From: Blastococcus sp. CT_GayMR19
GTDB lineage: Bacteria; Actinomycetota; Actinomycetes; Mycobacteriales; Geodermatophilaceae
Length of the DNA: 64,000 bases
Assembly: GCF_004570385.1 (NCBI RefSeq)
Contig: NZ_SPQL01000012.1
Span: 62,001 to 126,000, forward strand
Direction of reading: 5' to 3'
The notes under the pieces were generated by a model. It was not told where the DNA came from, searched no databases, and saw only the letters and a program-made list of their open reading frames with translations. This document shows positions 61,699 to 64,000 of the stretch, piece after piece; position 1 is the stretch's first letter, and every line of letters begins with the position of its first letter. The translations under genes and the position numbers were made by a program.

Positions 61699-63174
61699 TC
61701 AGGCTCCGTAGACCGTGCGGGTGCCGTCGACGTCCTTGGCGAGCCGCCGGGTCAGGTACAGGCCCTCGAGGGCGAACTCGACCGCGGCGGCGGCCTGCTC
61801 GACCGACTGCTCGCCTTCCGGCACCCCCAGCCGGCCCAGCAGCTCGGCGAGCTTGGGGATGCTGCCCAGCTGACCCAGCAGGGCGGGGGCAGGGACCAGC
61901 TCGCCGGACTCGACCGTCTCCCCGCCGGTGAAGTGCTCCTGCAGACCGGTCAGGTCCAGGCCGGCGCACCGGGCCCGGAAGGTCTGGGCGGTGGCCTGGC
62001 GCAGCAGGTGCTCGAGGACCTCCACCTCCCGGTCGTCGTCCGGGTCGGCGCCGGAGTCGGCGAACTCGACCTTGCCCCGGCTGGCCGGGACGACGCCGGG
62101 AAGGTCGACGACCCGGGCCACCGGCCGGGTCTCACCTGCGATCGCGGCCCTCCGGACGGCGGAGGCGGTGACCGTCTCCAACCCGGCGATGGCGAAGCGC
62201 GCGCTGACGCCCGAGCGCTGGTCGACGTGGCTGGACTCGCGGACCAGCCGGGTGAAGCGGGCGATGATCTCCGCGAGGTGCTCGGGGACCACTGGCGAGT
62301 CGAGGGTGCCGTTCCCGCCGGACGGCCCGCGCCAGGACGTCGTCGCCTCCTGGTGGAGCAGCCGGATCTCGTCGGCGAGCTCGAGCGGGTAGTGGGTGCG
62401 CACCTCGGCGCCGAAGCGGTCCTTGAGCGGGGTGATGATCCTCCCGCGGTTGGTGTAGTCCTCCGGATTGGCGCTGGCGACCAGCAGCAGGTCCAGCGGC
62501 AGTCGCACCCGGTAGCCCCGGATCTGGATGTCCCGCTCCTCCAGCACGTTGAGCAGCGCGACCTGGATGCGCTCGGCGAGGTCGGGCAGCTCGTTGACGC
62601 TGAAGATGCCGCGGTTGGTGCGCGGGACCAGGCCGTAGTGCACGGTCTCCGGGTCGCCGAGCGTGCGGCCCTCCGCGACCTTGATCGGGTCGACGTCGCC
62701 GATCAGGTCGCCGACGCTGGTGTCCGGCGTGGCCAGCTTCTCGCCGTACCGGTCGCTGCGGTGCAGCCAGCCGACCGGGGTGGCGTCGCCGTGCTCGGCG
62801 ACCTGGCGGTGCCCCCAGACGGAGATGGGCTGGAGCGGGTGCTCGTTGAGCTCGCTGCCGACGAGGACCGGCGTCCACTCGTCGAGCAGGCCCACCAGGG
62901 TGCGGATCAGCCTCGTCTTGCCCTGCCCGCGCTCGCCGAGCAGGACCAGGTCGTGGCCGGCGATCAGGGCCCGCTCGACCTCGGGGACGACGGTGTCCTC
63001 GAAGCCGACCATGCCGGGGAGGCTCGGCTCGCCGCGGCCGAGGCGGGCCAGCAGGTTGGCGCGGAGCTCGGCCTTGACCGGCCGGAAGGTGGCCCCGCTG
63101 GAGCGGAGCTCGCCGAGGGTCGTGGGGGCGGGGGGCGGGGAAGTGCGCGCGGCGACGTCCGTCACCTCAGCCAC
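61699..63174 (-). CDS. MoxR/Mg-chelatase-like AAA+ ATPase
   Basis: The 491-residue AAA+ protein has Walker A LLGERGQGKTRLIRTLVG, a Walker B/sensor region (GIFSVNELPDLAERIQVALLNVLEERDIQIRG), sensor 1 LLLVASANPEDYTNRGRIITPLKDRFGAEV, and a helical lid. It is similar to the magnesium-chelatase I subunit family that works with VWA proteins. A GTG at 63174 (MAEVTDVAARTS) is chosen; a GTG at 63165 is the alternative. The frame stays open into the dispersed repeat upstream, which contributes a GGAGGACGACC sequence 14 bp before the start. Confidence 0.88.
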   Translation of the reverse strand: MAEVTDVAARTSPPPAPTTLGELRSSGATFRPVKAELRANLLARLGRGEPSLPGMVGFEDTVVPEVERALIAGHDLVLLGERGQGKTRLIRTLVGLLDEWTPVLVGSELNEHPLQPISVWGHRQVAEHGDATPVGWLHRSDRYGEKLATPDTSVGDLIGDVDPIKVAEGRTLGDPETVHYGLVPRTNRGIFSVNELPDLAERIQVALLNVLEERDIQIRGYRVRLPLDLLLVASANPEDYTNRGRIITPLKDRFGAEVRTHYPLELADEIRLLHQEATTSWRGPSGGNGTLDSPVVPEHLAEIIARFTRLVRESSHVDQRSGVSARFAIAGLETVTASAVRRAAIAGETRPVARVVDLPGVVPASRGKVEFADSGADPDDDREVEVLEHLLRQATAQTFRARCAGLDLTGLQEHFTGGETVESGELVPAPALLGQLGSIPKLAELLGRLGVPEGEQSVEQAAAAVEFALEGLYLTRRLAKDVDGTRTVYGA

Positions 63175-63183
63175 GGTACGACT

Positions 63184-63289
63184 ACACGGTCGTCCTCCGG
63201 ACTCCAACCGCGACCAGACTTCGTTCCCTGCTGGATGGAGCCGTTTCGTCGCGCCTGCGCGGACCCCTCCGGGGCCCACTCGGCACGAC
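63184..63289 (-). repeat. Dispersed repeat, single reversed copy upstream of the ATPase gene
   Basis: On the minus strand it reads GTCGTGCCGAGTGGGCCCCG, then a GCGCAGGCGCGACG block, then GTCCGGAGGACGACCGTG. It is the same element as at 16802, 16952 and 25852. It points toward the ATPase gene and lies within 10-115 bp of its start. Confidence 0.8.
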
Positions 63290-63347
63290 AGGGTGGTCGT
63301 CACCTCTGTCTGTCTGCGCGGACAACTACGCCTGCCATGATCGGCCC

Positions 63348-64000
63348 ATGGCCACTCCCGACGTCCCTCTCGTCAGCGGCGCGGACGTCGAGGCCGCTGC
63401 CGAGCTGCTCGAGGGCGTCGTCCGGCACACGCCGCTGCACCACTCGCGTGGGCTGGCCGACCGGGTCGGAGGGCCGGTGTGGCTCAAGTGCGAGAACCTC
63501 CAGCGCACCGGCTCCTTCAAGATCCGCGGGGCCTACACGCGCATCTCCCGGCTGACCGACGAGGAGCGCGCCCGCGGTGTGGTGGCCGCCAGCGCCGGCA
63601 ACCACGCGCAGGGAGTCGCGCTGGCCGCGCGGCTGCTCGGCGCCCGCGCCACCATCTTCATGCCCGAGACCGCGCCGCTGCCCAAGGTGGCGGCCACCCG
63701 CGCCTACGGGGCGGAGATCCGGATGATCGGGCAGTCGCTGTCCGAGCCCCTCGTGGCGGCCGCCGAGCACGCCGAGGCCACCGGGTCGGTCTTCATCCAC
63801 CCCTTCGACCACCCCGACGTGATCGCCGGGCAGGGCACGGTCGGCCTCGAGGTGCTCGAGCAGTGCCCCGACGTCGCCACCGTCCTCGTCTGCACCGGCG
63901 GCGGGGGACTGGTCTCCGGGATGGCCGCCGCGATCAAGGCCCGCCGTCCCGACGTGAAGGTCGTCGCCGTCCAGGCCGAGGCCGCCGCCGCCTTCCCCGG
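63348..64000 (+). CDS. ilvA: Threonine dehydratase / ammonia-lyase, 3' end missing
   Basis: 217 codons are visible before the right edge. It is a fold type II PLP enzyme with the Schiff-base lysine in RTGSFKIRGAY (K58), the Asn in ASAGNHAQGVALAARLLG and the phosphate-binding VCTGGGGLVSGMAAAI. It deaminates threonine to 2-oxobutanoate. Whether a C-terminal ACT domain is present (biosynthetic or catabolic) cannot be seen. CATGAT ends 6 nt before the ATG, so this start may also be leaderless. Confidence 0.93.
   Translation, partial: MATPDVPLVSGADVEAAAELLEGVVRHTPLHHSRGLADRVGGPVWLKCENLQRTGSFKIRGAYTRISRLTDEERARGVVAASAGNHAQGVALAARLLGARATIFMPETAPLPKVAATRAYGAEIRMIGQSLSEPLVAAAEHAEATGSVFIHPFDHPDVIAGQGTVGLEVLEQCPDVATVLVCTGGGGLVSGMAAAIKARRPDVKVVAVQAEAAAAFP

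Overview
The window is about 64 kb of very GC-rich DNA with dense genes, many GTG starts, short GTGA/ATGA overlaps and RpfB-type genes, so it comes from an actinobacterium. Gene content, the KFSSSR-type MetG and the style of the intergenic repeats fit the Geodermatophilaceae (Blastococcus, Modestobacter, Geodermatophilus). That family placement is an inference, not a search result. The backbone follows a gene order known from Mycobacterium tuberculosis and Streptomyces: 5-FTHF cyclo-ligase, MoeA-like Glp, RimJ, GlpR, Pmt/RsmI, MetG, TatD, RpfB, KsgA, IspE, GlmU, Prs, RplY, Pth, Mfd, MazG, Eno, FtsB-like, DUF501, Ppx.

Region by region. 1-3.4 kb (minus strand): 5-FTHF cyclo-ligase, a CaiB-type CoA transferase and a fused acyl-CoA carboxyltransferase cut by the left edge. 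3.6-6.5 kb: Glp, a RimJ-like acetyltransferase and GlpR, the cell-division gephyrin system, with galU absent. 6.57-7.2 kb: tRNA-Ala(CGC) and three 77-bp tandem units that each read as a 26-codon mini-gene chained to the next. 7.2-14 kb: crotonase, protein O-mannosyltransferase, rsmI, corA-type channel, amino-acid permease. 14-21.3 kb: metG, tatD, rpfB, ksgA, ispE, with a dispersed repeat and a structured rpfB leader. 21.3-23.1 kb: acyl desaturase with a TetR regulator and a likely operator. 23.2-27.6 kb: tRNA-Gln(TTG), glmU, prs, rplY, pth.

27.7-40.4 kb is an exopolysaccharide locus set between pth and mfd. It has two paralogous priming sugar-phosphate transferases, a TagA/WecG-type and a GT4 glycosyltransferase, a Wzx-like flippase, a fused Wzc-type tyrosine kinase, a low-molecular-weight tyrosine phosphatase, a Tat-exported beta-helix protein and a Wzy-like polymerase. 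Together these form a complete lipid-linked assembly, flipping, polymerisation and kinase/phosphatase control set. Two small leader ORFs sit directly before the TagA/WecG-type gene and the polymerase gene, each joined to it by a 4-bp stop/start overlap.

40.4-50.4 kb returns to the backbone (mfd, a SurA-like lipoprotein, mazG, eno, FtsB-like, DUF501, ppx, a family 5 uracil-DNA glycosylase). It ends with a tRNA that has a UAA (Leu) anticodon but a short class I variable loop. 50.4-64 kb is more variable: DHFR-like, DinB, DUF899, Bax-inhibitor-1, thiolase, SGNH hydrolase, a frameshifted DUF2252 gene, GNAT, a MoxR-type ATPase with a VWA protein, and the 5' part of a threonine dehydratase gene.

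The most unusual material is intergenic: the chained 77-bp mini-ORFs, a roughly 105-bp dispersed repeat carrying GGAGGACGAC plus GTG close to gene starts, two clusters of the palindrome GCTTTCGGTACCGAAAGC, the class I UAA tRNA and the leader ORFs of the polysaccharide locus. No transposase, integrase, prophage or CRISPR array was seen.
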